A stretch of DNA of 64,000 nucleotides from Pisaster brevispinus (lineage: Eukaryota; Echinodermata; Asteroidea; Forcipulatida; Asteriidae): NCBI GenBank assembly GCA_023634235.1, contig JAMKCF010000016.1, positions 186,001 through 250,000 on the forward strand, in the 5' to 3' direction. The position numbers and the translations under genes were made by a program. The notes below the pieces were generated by a model. The model made no database searches. It saw only the letters and a list, made by a program, of their open reading frames with translations, and was not told the origin of the DNA. Below, one piece after another: positions 23,116 to 36,305 of the stretch (the stretch's first letter is position 1; every line of letters begins with the position of its first letter).

Positions 23116-23583
23116 GTGTGCCTTGAATTCCACTTCACCCGAACATCAGACTTTTTGGGCCGATGTGCACCATCTTCGTGCCGGAAATGGCCTGCAGGCT
23201 GGGACACTCAGAAAGCCACTCAAAAGCATCTTCAGTGGGATTTTTGTACACAGAGCTGCACAAAAAGAAGAAACGAAATAAAATACAAGGAGGCTCAAAT
23301 CACACCCATAACAACATCGGATTTGCACAAGGTTTCCACCACTGGAAAGCCACGATTCAGGGCTCTCACCTCGTCGTGGATCCGTGTCTCTGAGCATTTT
23401 CTAGGCGGGGCGAGCGGCCCCGGAATAGGGCTACAACCACCGGCAAGTTAGCCCACGCGCCGGGGCCGAGCAACAACAAAGGCAAGACATGTCCATCCGA
23501 AGAATGATTTGAAACAACACCCGAGCTAAGTTTGAGAATAACTCATGAACTAGAAATGCTAGAGAGACGAAATTTGTACCTGA
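23116..23583 (+). repeat. 468-bp family II unit
   Basis: CACAAAAAGAAGAAACG lacks one GAA triplet relative to neighbours. This independently repeats the contraction seen in family I at 3374, showing that the GAA run is a recurrent slippage site. Confidence 0.9.
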
Positions 23584-24997
23584 GTGTGCCTTGAATTCCA
23601 CTTCACCCGAACATCAGACTTTTTGGGCCGATGTGCACCATCTTCGTGCCGGAAATGGCCTGCAGGCTGGGACACTCAGAAAGCCACTCAAAAGCATCTT
23701 CAGTGGGATTTTTGTACACAGAGCTGCACAAAAAGAAGAAGAAACGAAATAAAATACAAGGAGGCTCAAATTACACCCATAACAACATCGGATTTGCACA
23801 ATGTTTTCCACCACTGGAAAGCCACGATTCAGGGCTCTCACCTCGTCGTGGATCCCTGTCTCTGAGCATTTTCTAGGCGGGGCGAGCGGCCCCGGAATAG
23901 GGCTACAACCACCGGCAAGTTAGCCCACGCGCCGGGGCCGAGCAACAACAAAGGCAAGACATGTCCATCCGAAGAATGATTTGAAACAACACCCGAGCTA
24001 AGTCTGAGAATAACTCATGAACTAGAAATGCTAGAGAGACGAAATTTGTACCTGAGTGTGCCTTGAATTCCACTTCACCCGAACATCAGACTTTTTGGGC
24101 CGATGTGCACCATCTTCGTGCCGGAAATGGCCTGCAGGCTGGGACACTCAGAAAGCCACTCAAAAGCATCTTCAGTGGGATTTTTGTACACAGAGCTGCA
24201 CAAAAAGAAGAAGAAACGAAATAAAATACAAGGAGGCTCAAATCACAACCATAACAACATCGGATTTGCACAAGGTTTCCACCACTGGAAAGCCACGATT
24301 CAGGGCTCTCACCTCGTTGTAGATCCGTGTCTCTGAGCATTTTCTAGGCGGGGCGAGCGGCCCCGGAATATGGCTACAACCACCGGCAAGTTAGCCCACG
24401 CGCCGGGGCCGAGCAACAACAAAGGCAAGACATGTCCATCCGAAGAATGATTTGAAACAACACCCGAGCTAAGTTTGAGAATAACTCATGAACTAGAAAT
24501 GCTAGAGAGACGACATTTGTACCTGAGTGTGCCTTGAATTCCACTTCACCCGAACATTAGACTTTTGGGGCCGATGTGCACCATCTTCGTGCCGGAAATG
24601 GCCTGCAGGCTGGGACACTCAGAAAGCCACTCAAAAGCATCTTCAGTGGGATTTTTGTACACAGAGCTGCACAAAGAGAAGAAGAAACGAAATAAAATAC
24701 AAGGAGGCTCAAATCACACCCATAACAACATCGGATTTGCACAATGTTTCCACCACTGGAAAGCCACGATTCAGGTCTCTCACCTCGTCGTGGATCCGTG
24801 TCTCTGAGCATTTCCTAGGCGGGGCGAGCGGCCCCGGAATAGGGCTACAACCACCGGCAAGTTAGCCCACGCGCCGGGGCCGAGCAACAACAAAGGCAAG
24901 ACATGTCCATCCAAAGAATGATTTGAAACAACACCCGAGCTAAGTTTGAGAATAACTCATGAACTAGAAATGCTAGAGAGACGAAATTTGTACCTGA
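23584..24997 (+). repeat. Trimer, left copy of a seven-unit-offset duplication
   Basis: Unit 23584 (472 bp, AATTACACCC, AATGTTTTCC, AAGTCTGAG), unit 24056 (CACAACCATAAC) and unit 24527 (CACAAAGAGAAG, CAATGTTTCC, CAGGTCTCTC, TTTCCTAGG, ATCCAAAGAATG) recur in the same order at 26883, 27354 and 27825, offset by 3298-3299 bp. Confidence 0.87.
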
Positions 24998-26882
24998 GTG
25001 TGCCTTGAATTCCACTTCACCCAAACATCAGACTTTTTGGGCCGATGTGCACCATCTTCGTGCCGGAAATGGCCTGCAGGCTGGGACACTCAGAAAGCCA
25101 CTCAAAAGCATCTTCAGTGGGATTTTTGTACACAGAGCTGCACAAAAAGAAGAAGAAACGAAATAAAATACAAGGAGGCTCAAATCACACCCATAACAAA
25201 CTCGGATTTTCACAAAGTTTCCACCACTGGAAAGCCACGATTCAGGGCTCTCACCTCGTCGTAGATCCGTGTCTCTGAGCATTTTCTAGGCGGGGCGAGC
25301 GGCCCCGGAATAGGGCTACAACCACCGGCAAGTTAGCCCACGCGCCGGGGCCGAGCAACAACAAAGGCAAGACATGTCCATCCGAAGAATGATTTGAAAC
25401 AACACCCGAGCTAAGTTTGAGAATAACTCATGAACTAGAAATGCTAGAGAGACGACATTTGTACCTGAGTGTGCCTTGAATTCCACTTCACCCGAACATT
25501 AGACTTTTGGGGCCGATGTGCACCATCTTCGTGCCGGAAATGGCCTGCAGGCTGGGACACTCAGAAAGCCACTCAAAAGCATCTTCAGTGGGATTTTTGT
25601 ACACAGAGCTGCACAAAGAGAAGAAGAAACGAAATAAAATACAAGGAGGCTCAAATCACACCCATAACAACATCGGATTTGCACAATGTTTCCACCACTG
25701 GAAAGCCACGATTCAGGTCTCTCACCTCGTCGTGGATCCGTGTCTCTGAGCATTTCCTAGGCGGGGCGAGCGGCCCCGGAATAGGGCTACAACCACCGGC
25801 AAGTTAGCCCACGCGCCGGGGCCGAGCAACAACAAAGGCAAGACATGTCCATCCAAAGAATGATTTGAAACAACACCCGAGCTAAGTTTGAGAATAACTC
25901 ATGAACTAGAAATGCTAGAGAGACGAAATTTGTACCTGAGTGTGCCTTGAATTCCACTTCACCCGAACATCAGACTTTTTGGGCCGATGTGCACCATCTT
26001 CGTGCCGGAAATGGCCTGCAGGCTGGGACACTCAGAAAGCCACTCAAAAGCATCTTCAGTGGGATTTTTGTACACAGAGCTGCACAAAAAGAAGAAGAAA
26101 CGAAATAAAATACAAGGAGGCTCAAATCACACCCATAACAACATCGGATTTGCACAAGGTTTCCACCACTGGAAAGCCACGATTCAGGGCTCTCACCTCG
26201 TCGTGGATCCGTGTCTTTGAGCATTTTCTAGGCGGGGCGAGCGGCCCCGGAATAGGGCTACAACCATCGGCAAGTTAGCCCACGCGCCGGGGCCGAGCAA
26301 CAACAAAGGCAAGACATGTCCATCCGAAGAATGATTTGGAACAACACCCGAGCTAAGTTTGAGAATAACTCATGAACTAGAAATGCTAGAGAGACGAAAT
26401 TTGTACCTGAGTGTGCCTTGAATTCCACTTCACCCGAACATCAGACTTTTGGGGCCGATGTGCACCATCTTCGTGCCGGAAATGGCCTGCAGGCTGGGAC
26501 ACTCAGAAAGCCACTCAAAAGCATCTTCAGTGGGATTTTTGTACACAGAGCTGCACAAAAAAAAAGAAGAAACGAAATAAAATACAAGGAGGCTCAAATC
26601 ACACCCATAACAACATCGGATTTGCACAAGGTTTCCACCACTGGAAAGCCACGATTCAGGGCTCTCACCTCGTCGTGGATCCCTGTCTCTGAGCATTTTC
26701 TAGGCGGGGCGAGCGGCCCCGGAATAGGGCTACAACCACCGGCAAGTTAGCCCACGCGCCGGGGCCGAGCAACAACAAAGGCAAGACATGTCCATCCGAA
26801 GAATGATTTGAAACAACACCCGAGCTAAGTTTGAGAATAACTCATGAACTAGAAATGCTAGAGAGACGAAATTTGTACCTGA
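24998..26882 (+). repeat. Patch unit, CAGGTCTCTC unit and two singletons
   Basis: Unit 24998 combines ACCCAAACATCAG with the TCGGATTTTCACAAAG patch. Unit 25469 appears identical to 24527 and 27825. Unit 25940 has GTGTCTTTGAGC, ACCATCGG and GATTTGGAAC. Unit 26411 (472 bp) has TTTTGGGGCC without its usual GACGAC partner, and a run of nine A before GAAGAAACG. Confidence 0.85.
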
Positions 26883-28295
26883 GTGTGCCTTGAATTCCAC
26901 TTCACCCGAACATCAGACTTTTTGGGCCGATGTGCACCATCTTCGTGCCGGAAATGGCCTGCAGGCTGGGACACTCAGAAAGCCACTCAAAAGCATCTTC
27001 AGTGGGATTTTTGTACACAGAGCTGCACAAAAAGAAGAAGAAACGAAATAAAATACAAGGAGGCTCAAATTACACCCATAACAACATCGGATTTGCACAA
27101 TGTTTTCCACCACTGGAAAGCCACGATTCAGGGCTCTCACCTCGTCGTGGATCCCTGTCTCTGAGCATTTTCTAGGCGGGGCGAGCGGCCCGGAATAGGG
27201 CTACAACCACCGGCAAGTTAGCCCACGCGCCGGGGCCGAGCAACAACAAAGGCAAGACATGTCCATCCGAAGAATGATTTGAAACAACACCCGAGCTAAG
27301 TCTGAGAATAACTCATGAACTAGAAATGCTAGAGAGACGAAATTTGTACCTGAGTGTGCCTTGAATTCCACTTCACCCGAACATCAGACTTTTTGGGCCG
27401 ATGTGCACCATTTTCGTGCCGGAAATGGCCTGCAGGCTGGGACACTCAGAAAGCCACTCAAAAGCATCTTCAGTGGGATTTTTGTACACAGAGCTGCACA
27501 AAAAGAAGAAGAAACGAAATAAAATACAAGGAGGCTCAAATTACAACCATAACAACATCGGATTTGCACAAGGTTTCCACCACTGGAAAGCCAAGATTCA
27601 GGGCTCTCACCTCGTCGTAAATCCGTGTCTCTGAGCATTTTCTAGGCGGGGCGAGCGGCCCCGGAATAGGGCTACAACCACCGGCAAGTTAGCCCACGCG
27701 CCGGGGCCGAGCAACAACAAAGGCAAGACATGTCCATCCGAAGAATGATTTGAAACAACACCCGAGCTAAGTTTGAGAATAACTCATGAACTAGAAATGC
27801 TAGAGAGACGACATTTGTACCTGAGTGTGCCTTGAATTCCACTTCACCCGAACATTAGACTTTTGGGGCCGATGTGCACCATCTTCGTGCCGGAAATGGC
27901 CTGCAGGCTGGGACACTCAGAAAGCCACTCAAAAGCATCTTCAGTGGGATTTTTGTACACAGAGCTGCACAAAGAGAAGAAGAAACGAAATAAAATACAA
28001 GGAGGCTCAAATCACACCCATAACAACATCGGATTTGCACAATGTTTCCACCACTGGAAAGCCACGATTCAGGTCTCTCACCTCGTCGTGGATCCGTGTC
28101 TCTGAGCATTTCCTAGGCGGGGCGAGCGGCCCCGGAATAGGGCTACAACCACCGGCAAGTTAGCCCACGCGCCGGGGCCGAGCAACAACAAAGGCAAGAC
28201 ATGTCCATCCAAAGAATGATTTGAAACAACACCCGAGCTAAGTTTGAGAATAACTCATGAACTAGAAATGCTAGAGAGACGAAATTTGTACCTGA
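26883..28295 (+). repeat. Trimer, right copy of the seven-unit-offset duplication
   Basis: Matches 23584-24997. Unit 26883 keeps the extra T in AATGTTTTCC but loses one C in GGCCCGGAAT. Unit 27354 has drifted (CCATTTTCG, AATTACAACC, GCCAAGATTC, GTAAATCC). Unit 27825 appears unchanged from 24527. Divergence is thus unevenly spread over the three units. Confidence 0.85.
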
Positions 28296-29708
28296 GTGTG
28301 CCTTGAATTCCACTTCACCCAAACATCAGACTTTTTGGGCCGATGTGCACCATCTTCGTGCCGGAAATGGCCTGCAGGCTGGGACACTCAGAAAGCCACT
28401 CAAAAGCATCTTCAGTGGGATTTTTGTACACAGAGCTGCACAAAAAGAAGAAGAAACGAAATAAAATACAAGGAGGCTCAAATCACACCCATAACAACAT
28501 CGGATTTGCACAAGGTTTCCACCACTGGAAAGCCACGATTCAGGGCTCTCACCTCGTCGTAGTTCCGTATCTCTGAGCATTTTCTAGGCGGGGCGAGCGG
28601 CCCTGGAATAGGGCTACAACCACCGGCAAGTTAGCCCACGCGCCGGGGCCGAGCAACAACAAAGGCAAGACATGTCCATCCGAAGAATGATTTGAAACAA
28701 CACCCGAGCTAAGTTTGAGAATAACTCATGAACTAGAAATGCTAGAGAGACGAAATTTGTACCTGAGTGTGCCTTGAATTCCACTTCACCCGAACATCAG
28801 ACTTTTTGGGCCGATGTGCACCATCTTCGTGCCGGAAATGGCCTGCAGGCTGGGACACTCAGAAAGCCACTCAAAAGCATCTTCAGTGGAATTTTTGTAC
28901 ACAGAGCTGCACAAAAAGAAGAAGAAACGAAATAAAATACAAGGAGGCTCAAATCACACCCATAACAACATCGGATTTGCACAAGGTTTCCACCACTGGA
29001 AAGCCACGATTCAGGGCTCTCACCTCGTCGTGGATCCCTGTCTCTGAGCATTTTCTAGGCGGGGCGAGCGGCCCCGGAATAGGGCTACAACCACCGGCAA
29101 GTTAGCCCACGCGCCGGGGGACGAGCAACAACAAAGGCAAGACATGTCCATCCGATGAATGATTTGAAACAACACCCGAGCTAAGTTTGAGAATAACTCA
29201 TGAACTAGAAATGCTAGAGAGACGAAATTTGTACCTGAGTGTGCCTTGAATTCCACTTCACCCGAACATCAGACTTTTTGGGCCGATGTGCACCATCTTC
29301 GTGCCGGAAATGGCCTGCAGGCTGGGACACTCAGAAAGCCACTCAAAAGCATCTTCAGTGGGATTTTTGTACACAGAGCTGCACAAAAAGAAGAAGAAAC
29401 GAAATAAAATACAAGGAGGCTCAAATCACACCCATAACAACATCGGATTTGCACAAGGTTTCCACCACTGGAAAGCCACGATTCAGGTCTCTCACCTCGT
29501 CGTGGATCCGTGTCTCTGAGCATTTTTAGGCGGGGCGAGCGGCCCCGGAATAGGGCTACAACCACCGGCAAGTTAGCCTACGCGCCGGGGCCGAGCAACA
29601 ACAAAGGCAAGACATGTCCATCCGAAGAATGATTTGAAACAACACCCGAGCTAAGTTTGAGAATAACTCATGAACTAGAAATGCTAGAGAGACGAAATTT
29701 GTACCTGA
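28296..29708 (+). repeat. Three mosaic family II units
   Basis: Unit 28296 joins the ACCCAAACATCAG 5' part to the GTTCCGTATC/CCCTGG 3' part otherwise found in 22645. Unit 28767 (472 bp) has GTGGAATTTTTG, CCGGGGGACG and CCGATGAATG. Unit 29239 (470 bp) has CAGGTCTCTC but ordinary CACAAAAAG, and CATTTTTAGGCGG. Each looks assembled from pieces of other sub-types. Confidence 0.82.
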
Positions 29709-30651
29709 GTGTGCCTTGAATTCCACTTCACCCGAACATCAGACTTTTTGGGCCGATGTGCACCATCTTCGTGCCGGAAATGGCCTGCAGGCTGGGACAC
29801 TCAGAAAGCCACTCAAAAGCATCTTCAGTGGGATTTTTGTACACAGAGCTGCACAAAAAGAAGAAGAAACGAAATAAAATACAAGGAGGCTCAAATCACA
29901 CCCATAACAACATCGGATTTGCACAAGGTTTCCACCACTGGAAAGCCACGATTTAGGGCTCTCACCTCGTCGTGGATCCGTGTCTCTGAGCACTTTCTAG
30001 GCGGGGCGAGCGGCCCCGGAATAGGGCTACAACCACCGGCAAGTTAGCCCACGCGCCGGGGACGAGCAACAACAAAGGCAAGACATGTCCACCCGAAAAA
30101 TGATTTGAAACAACACCCGAGCTAAGTTTGAGAATAACTCATGAACTAGAAATGCTAGAGAGACGACATTTGTACCTGAGTGTGCCTTGAATTCCACTTC
30201 ACCCAAACATTAGACTTTTGGGGCCGATGTGCACCATCTTCGTGCCGGAAATGGCCTGCAGGCTGGGACACTCAGAAAGCCACTCAAAAGCATCTTCAGT
30301 GGGATTTTTGTACACAGAGCTGCACAAAAAGAAGAAGAAACGAAATAAAATACAAGGAGGCTCAAATCACACCCATAACAACATCGGATTTGCACAAGGT
30401 TTCCACCACTGGAAAGCCACGATTCAGGGCTCTCACCTCGTCGTAGATCCCTGTCTCTGAGCATTTTCTAGGCGGGGCGAGCGGCCCCGGAATAGGGCTA
30501 CAACCACCGGCAAGTTAGCCCACGCGCCGGGGGACGAGCAACAACAAAGGCAAGACATGTCCATCCGAAGAATGATTTGAAACAACACCCGAGCTAAGTT
30601 TGAGAATAACTCATGAACTAGAAATGCTAGAGAGACGAAATTTGTACCTGA
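29709..30651 (+). repeat. GATTTAGGG / GACGACATTTG dimer (943 bp)
   Basis: Unit 29709 has CGATTTAGGG, GAGCACTTTC, GGGGACGAGC and CCACCCGAAAAATG. Unit 30180 (472 bp) has ACCCAAACATTAG, TTTTGGGGCC and CCGGGGGACG. The same dimer, with slight changes, starts at 30652, 32537 and 39134. Confidence 0.87.
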
Positions 30652-32536
30652 GTGTGCCTTGAATTCCACTTCACCCGAACATCAGACTTTTTGGGCCGAT
30701 GTGCACCATCTTCGTGCCGGAAATGGCCTGCAGGCTGGGACACTCAGAAAGCCACTCAAAAGCATCTTCAGTGGGATTTTTGTACACAGAGCTGCACAAA
30801 AAGAAGAAGAAACGAAATAAAATACAAGGAGGCTCAAATCACACCCATAACAACATCGGATTTGCACAAGGTTTCCACCACTGGAAAGCCACGATTTAGG
30901 GCTCTCACCTCGTCGTGGATCCGTGTCTCTGAGCACTTTATAGGCGGGGCGAGCGGCCCCGGAATAGGGCTACAACCACCGGCAAGTTAGCCCACGCGCC
31001 GGGGACGAGCAACAACAAAGGCAAGACATGTCCACCCGAAGAATGATTTGAAACAACACCCGAGCTAAGTTTGAGAATAACTCATGAACTAGAAATGCTA
31101 GAGAGACGACATTTGTACCTGAGTGTGCCTTGAATTCCACTTCACCCAAACATTAGACTTTTGGGGCCGATGTGCACCATCTTCGTGCCGGAAATGGCCT
31201 GCAGGCTGGGACACTCAGAAAGCCACTCAAAAGCATCTTCAGTGGGATTTTTGTACACAGAGCTGCACAAAAAGAAGAAGAAACGAAATAAAATACAAGG
31301 AGGCTCAAATCACACCCATAACAACATCGGATTTGCACAAGGTTTCCACCACTGGAAAGCCACGATTCAGGGCTCTCACCTCGTTGTGGATCCCTGTCTC
31401 TGAGCATTTTCTAGGCGGGGCGAGCGGCCCCGGAATAGGGCTACAACCACCGGCAAGTTAGCCCACGCGCCGGGGGACGAGCAACAACAAAGGCAAGACA
31501 TGTCCATCCGAAGAATGATTTGAAACAACACCCGAGCTAAGTTTGAGAATAACTCATGAACTAGAAATGCTAGAGAGACGAAATTTGTACCTGAGTGTGC
31601 CTTGAATTCCACTTCACCCGAACATCAGACTTTTTGGGCCGATGTGCACCATCTTCGTGCCGGAAATGGCCTGCAGGCTGGGACACTCAGAAAGCCACTC
31701 AAAAGCATCTTCAGTGGGATTTTTGTACACAGAGCTGCACAAAAAGAAGAAGAAACGAAATAAAATACAAGGAGGCTCAAATCACACCCATAACAAACTC
31801 GGATTTTCACAAAGTTTCCACCACTGGAAAGCCACGATTCAGGGCTCTCACCTCGTCGTAGATCCGTGTCTCTGAGCATTTTCTAGGCGGGGCGAGCGGC
31901 CCCGGAATAGGGCTACAACCACCGGCAAGTTAGCCCACGCGCCGGGGCCGAGCAACAACAAAGGCAAGACATGTCCATCCGAAGAATGATTTGAAACAAC
32001 ACCCGAGCTAAGTTTGAGAATAACTCATGAACTAGAAATGCTAGAGAGACGACATTTGTACCTGAGTGTGCCTTGAATTCCACTTCACCCGAACATTAGA
32101 CTTTTGGGGCCGATGTGCACCATCTTCGTGCCGGAAATGGCCTGCAGGCTGGGACACTCAGAAAGCCACTCAAAAGCATCTTCAGTGGGATTTTTGTACA
32201 CAGAGCTGCACAAAGAGAAGAAGAAACGAAATAAAATACAAGGAGGCTCAAATCACACCCATAACAACATCGGATTTGCACAATGTTTCCACCACTGGAA
32301 AGCCACGATTCAGGGCTCTCACCTCGTCGTGGATCCGTGTCTCTGAGCATTTCCTAGGCGGGGCGAGCGGCCCCGGAATAGGGCTACAACCACCGGCAAG
32401 TTAGCCCACGCGCCGGGGCCGAGCAACAACAAAGGCAAGACATGTCCATCCAAAGAATGATTTGAAACAACACCCGAGCTAAGTTTGAGAATAACTCATG
32501 AACTAGAAATGCTAGAGAGACGAAATTTGTACCTGA
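30652..32536 (+). repeat. Tetramer higher-order repeat, copy 1 (1885 bp)
   Basis: Order: GATTTAGGG unit with CACTTTATAGG (30652), GACGACATTTG/TTTTGGGGCC 472-bp unit (31123), TCGGATTTTCACAAAG patch unit (31595), CACAAAGAGAAG/TTTCCTAGG unit (32066). The next 1884 bp repeat this order. Confidence 0.9.
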
Positions 32537-34420
32537 GTGTGCCTTGAATTCCACTTCACCCAAACATTAGACTTTTTGGGCCGATGTGCACCATCTTCGT
32601 GCCGGAAATGGCCTGCAGGCTGGGACACTCAGAAAGCCACTCAAAAGCATCTTCAGTGGGATTTTTGTACACAGAGCTGCACAAAAAGAAGAAGAAACGA
32701 AATAAAATACAAGGAGGCTCAAATCACACCCATAACAACATCGGATTTGCACAAGGTTTCCACCACTGGAAAGCCACGATTTAGGGCTCTCACCTCGTCG
32801 TGGATCCGTGTCTCTGAGCACTTTATAGGCGGGGCGAGCGGCCCCGGAATAGGGCTACAACCACCGGCAAGTTAGCCCACGCGCCGGGGACGAGCAACAA
32901 CAAAGGCAAGACATGTCCACCCGAAGAATGATTTGAAACAACACCCGAGCTAAGTTTGAGAATAACTCATGAACTAGAAATGCTAGAGAGACGACATTTG
33001 TACCTGAGTGTGCCTTGAATTCCACTTCACCCAAACATTAGACTTTTGGGGCCGATGTGCACCATCTTCGTGCCGGAAATGGCCTGCAGGCTGGGACACT
33101 CAGAAAGCCACTCAAAAGCATCTTCAGTGGGATTTTTGTACACAGAGCTGCACAAAAAGAAGAAGAAACGAAATAAAATACAAGGAGGCTCAAATCACAC
33201 CCATAACAACATCGGATTTGCACAAGGTTTCCACCACTGGAAAGCCACGATTCAGGGCTCTCACCTCGTCGTGGATCCCTGTCTCTGAGCATTTTCTAGG
33301 CGGGGCGAGCGGCCCCGGAATAGGGCTACAACCACCGGCAAGTTAGCCCACGCGCCGGGGACGAGCAACAACAAAGGCAAGACATGTCCATCCGAAGAAT
33401 GATTTGAAACAACACCCGAGCTAAGTTTGAGAATAACTCATGAACTAGAAATGCTAGAGAGACGAAATTTGTACCTGAGTGTGCCTTGAATTCCACTTCA
33501 CCCGAACATCAGACTTTTTGGGCCGATGTGCACCATCTTCGTGCCGGAAATGGCCTGCAGGCTGGGACACTCAGAAAGCCACTCAAAAGCATCTTCAGTG
33601 GGATTTTTGTACACAGAGCTGCACAAAAAGAAGAAGAAACGAAATAAAATACAAGGAGGCTCAAATCACACCCATAACAAACTCGGATTTTCACAAAGTT
33701 TCCACCACTGGAAAGCCACGATTCAGGGCTCTCACCTCGTCGTAGATCCGTGTCTCTGAGCATTTTCTAGGCGGGGCGAGCGGCCCCGGAATAGGGCTAC
33801 AACCACCGGCAAGTTAGCCCACGCGCCGGGGCCGAGCAACAACAAAGGCAAGACATGTCCATCCGAAGAATGATTTGAAACAACACCCGAGCTAAGTTTG
33901 AGAATAACTCATGAACTAGAAATGCTAGAGAGACGACATTTGTACCTGAGTGTGCCTTGAATTCCACTTCACCCGAACATTAGACTTTTGGGGCCGATGT
34001 GCACCATCTTCGTGCCGGAAATGGCCTGCAGGCTGGGACACTCAGAAAGCCACTCAAAAGCATCTTCAGTGGGATTTTTGTACACAGAGCTGCACAAAGA
34101 GAAGAAGAAACGAAATAAAATACAAGGAGGCTCAAATCACACCCATAACAACATCGGATTTGCACAATGTTTCCACCACTGGAAAGCCACGATTCAGGGC
34201 TCTCACCTCGTCGTGGATCCGTGTCTCTGAGCATTTCCTAGGCGGGGCGAGCGGCCCCGGAATAGGGCTACAACCACCGGCAAGTTAGCCCACGCGCCGG
34301 GGCCGAGCAACAACAAAGGCAAGACATGTCCATCCAAAGAATGATTTGAAACAACACCCGAGCTAAGTTTGAGAATAACTCATGAACTAGAAATGCTAGA
34401 GAGACGAAATTTGTACCTGA
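32537..34420 (+). repeat. Tetramer higher-order repeat, copy 2 (1884 bp)
   Basis: Units 32537, 33008, 33479 and 33950 match 30652, 31123, 31595 and 32066. Differences noticed: ACCCAAACATTAG for ACCCGAACATCAG in the first unit, and GTCGTGG for GTTGTGG plus one fewer G in the GGGGAC run in the second. The last two units look identical to copy 1. Confidence 0.9.
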
Positions 34421-34891
34421 GTGTGCCTTGAATTCCACTTCACCCAAACATTAGACTTTTTGGGCCGATGTGCACCATCTTCGTGCCGGAAATGGCCTGC
34501 AGGCTGGGACACTCAGAAAGCCACTCAAAAGCATCTTCAGTGGGATTTTTGTACACAGAGCTGCACAAAAAGAAGAAGAAACGAAATAAAATACAAGGAG
34601 GCTCAAATCACACCCATAACAACATCGGATTTGCACAAGGTTTCCACCACTGGAAAGCCACGATTCAGGGCTCTCACCTCGTAGTAGATCCGTGTCTCTG
34701 AGCATTTTCTAGGCGGGGCGAGCGGCCCCGGAATAGGGCTACAACCACCGGCAAGTTAGCCCACGCGCCGGGGCCGAGCAACAACAAAGGCAAGACATGT
34801 CCATCCGAAGAATGATTTGAAACAACACCCGAGCTAAGTTTGAGAATAACTCATGAACTAGAAATGCTAGAGAGACAAAATTTGTACCTGA
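34421..34891 (+). repeat. GTAGTAG unit
   Basis: Has ACCCAAACATTAG and GTAGTAGATCCGTG, and is followed by GACAAAATTT. It is the counterpart of 22174 and links the tetramer block to the following trimers. Confidence 0.85.
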
Positions 34892-36305
34892 GTGTGCCTT
34901 GAATTCCACTTCACCCGAACATCAGACTTTTTGGGCCGATGTGCACCATCTTCGTGCCGGAAATGGCCTGCAGGCTGGGACACTCAGAAAGCCACTCAAA
35001 AGCATGTTCAGTGGGATTTTTGTACACAGAGCTGCACAAAAAGAAGAAGAAACGAAATAAAATACAAGGAGGCTCAAATCACACCCATAACAACATCGGA
35101 TTTGCACAAGGTTTCCACCACTGGAAAGCCACGATTCAGGGCTCTCACCTCGTCGTAGTTCCGTATCTCTGAGCATTTTCTAGGCGGGGCGAGCGGCCCT
35201 GGAATAGGGCTACAACCACCGGCAAGTTAGCCCACGCGCCGGGGCCGAGCAACAACAAAGGCAAGACATGTCCATCCGAAGAATGATTTGAAACAACACC
35301 CGAGCTAAGTTTGAGAATAACTCATGAACTAGAAATGCTAGAGAGACGAAATTTGTACCTGAGTGTGCCTTGAATTCCACTTCACCCGAACATCAGACTT
35401 TTTGGGCCGATGTGCACCATCTTCGTGCCGGAAATGGCCTGCAGGCTGGGACACTCAGAAAGCCACTCAAAAGCATCTTCAGTGGGATTTTTGTACACAG
35501 AGCTGCACAAAAAGAAGAAGAAACGAAATAAAATACAAGGAGGCTCAAATCACACCCATAACAACATCGGATTTGCACAAGGTTTCCACCACTGGAAAGC
35601 CACGATTCAGGGCTCTCACCTCGTCGTGGATCCCTGTCTCTGAGCATTTTCTAGGCGGGGCGAGCGGCCCCGGAATAGGGCTACAACCACCGGCAAGTTA
35701 GCCCACGCGCCGGGGGACGAGCAACAACAAAGGCAAGACATGTCCATCCGAAGAATGATTTGAAACAACACCCGAGCTAAGTTTGAGAATAACTCATGAA
35801 CTAGAAATGCTAGAGAGACGAAATTTGTACCTGAGTGTGCCTTGAATTCCACTTCACCCGAACATCAGACTTTTTGGGCCGATGTGCACCATCTTCGTGC
35901 CGGAAATGGCCTGCAGGCTGGGACACTCAGAAAGCCACTCAAAAGCATCTTCAGTGGGATTTTTGTACACAGAGCTGCACAAAAAGAAGAAGAAACGAAA
36001 TAAAATACAAGGAGGCTCAAATCACACCCATAACAACATCGGATTTGCACAAGGTTTCCACCACTGGAAAGCCATGACTCAGGGCTCTCACCTCGTAGTA
36101 GATCCGTGTCTCTGAGCATTTTCTAGGCGGGGCGAGCGGCCCCGGAATAGGGCTACAACCACCGGCAAGTTAGCCCACGCGCCGGGGCCGAGCAACAACA
36201 AAGGCAAGACATGTCCATCCGAAGAATGATTTGAAACAACACCCGAGCTAAGTTTGAGAATAACTCATGAACTAGAAATGCTAGAGAGACAAAATTTGTA
36301 CCTGA
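34892..36305 (+). repeat. Trimer higher-order repeat, copy 1 (1414 bp)
   Basis: Unit 34892 has GCATGTTCAG, GTTCCGTATC and CCCTGG. Unit 35363 (472 bp) has CCGGGGGACG. Unit 35835 has GCCATGACTCAGG and GTAGTAG. The same order is present at 36777-38190, and the first two units again at 38191-39133. Confidence 0.88.

Noticed and set aside
26430..26696. Minus-strand frame containing EDAFEWLSECPSLQ, which looks protein-like
   Set aside because: It could be a relic of an exon captured at the origin of the satellite, but stops interrupt the frame in nearly all units and I know no matching family. A protein search of the consensus in all frames would decide.
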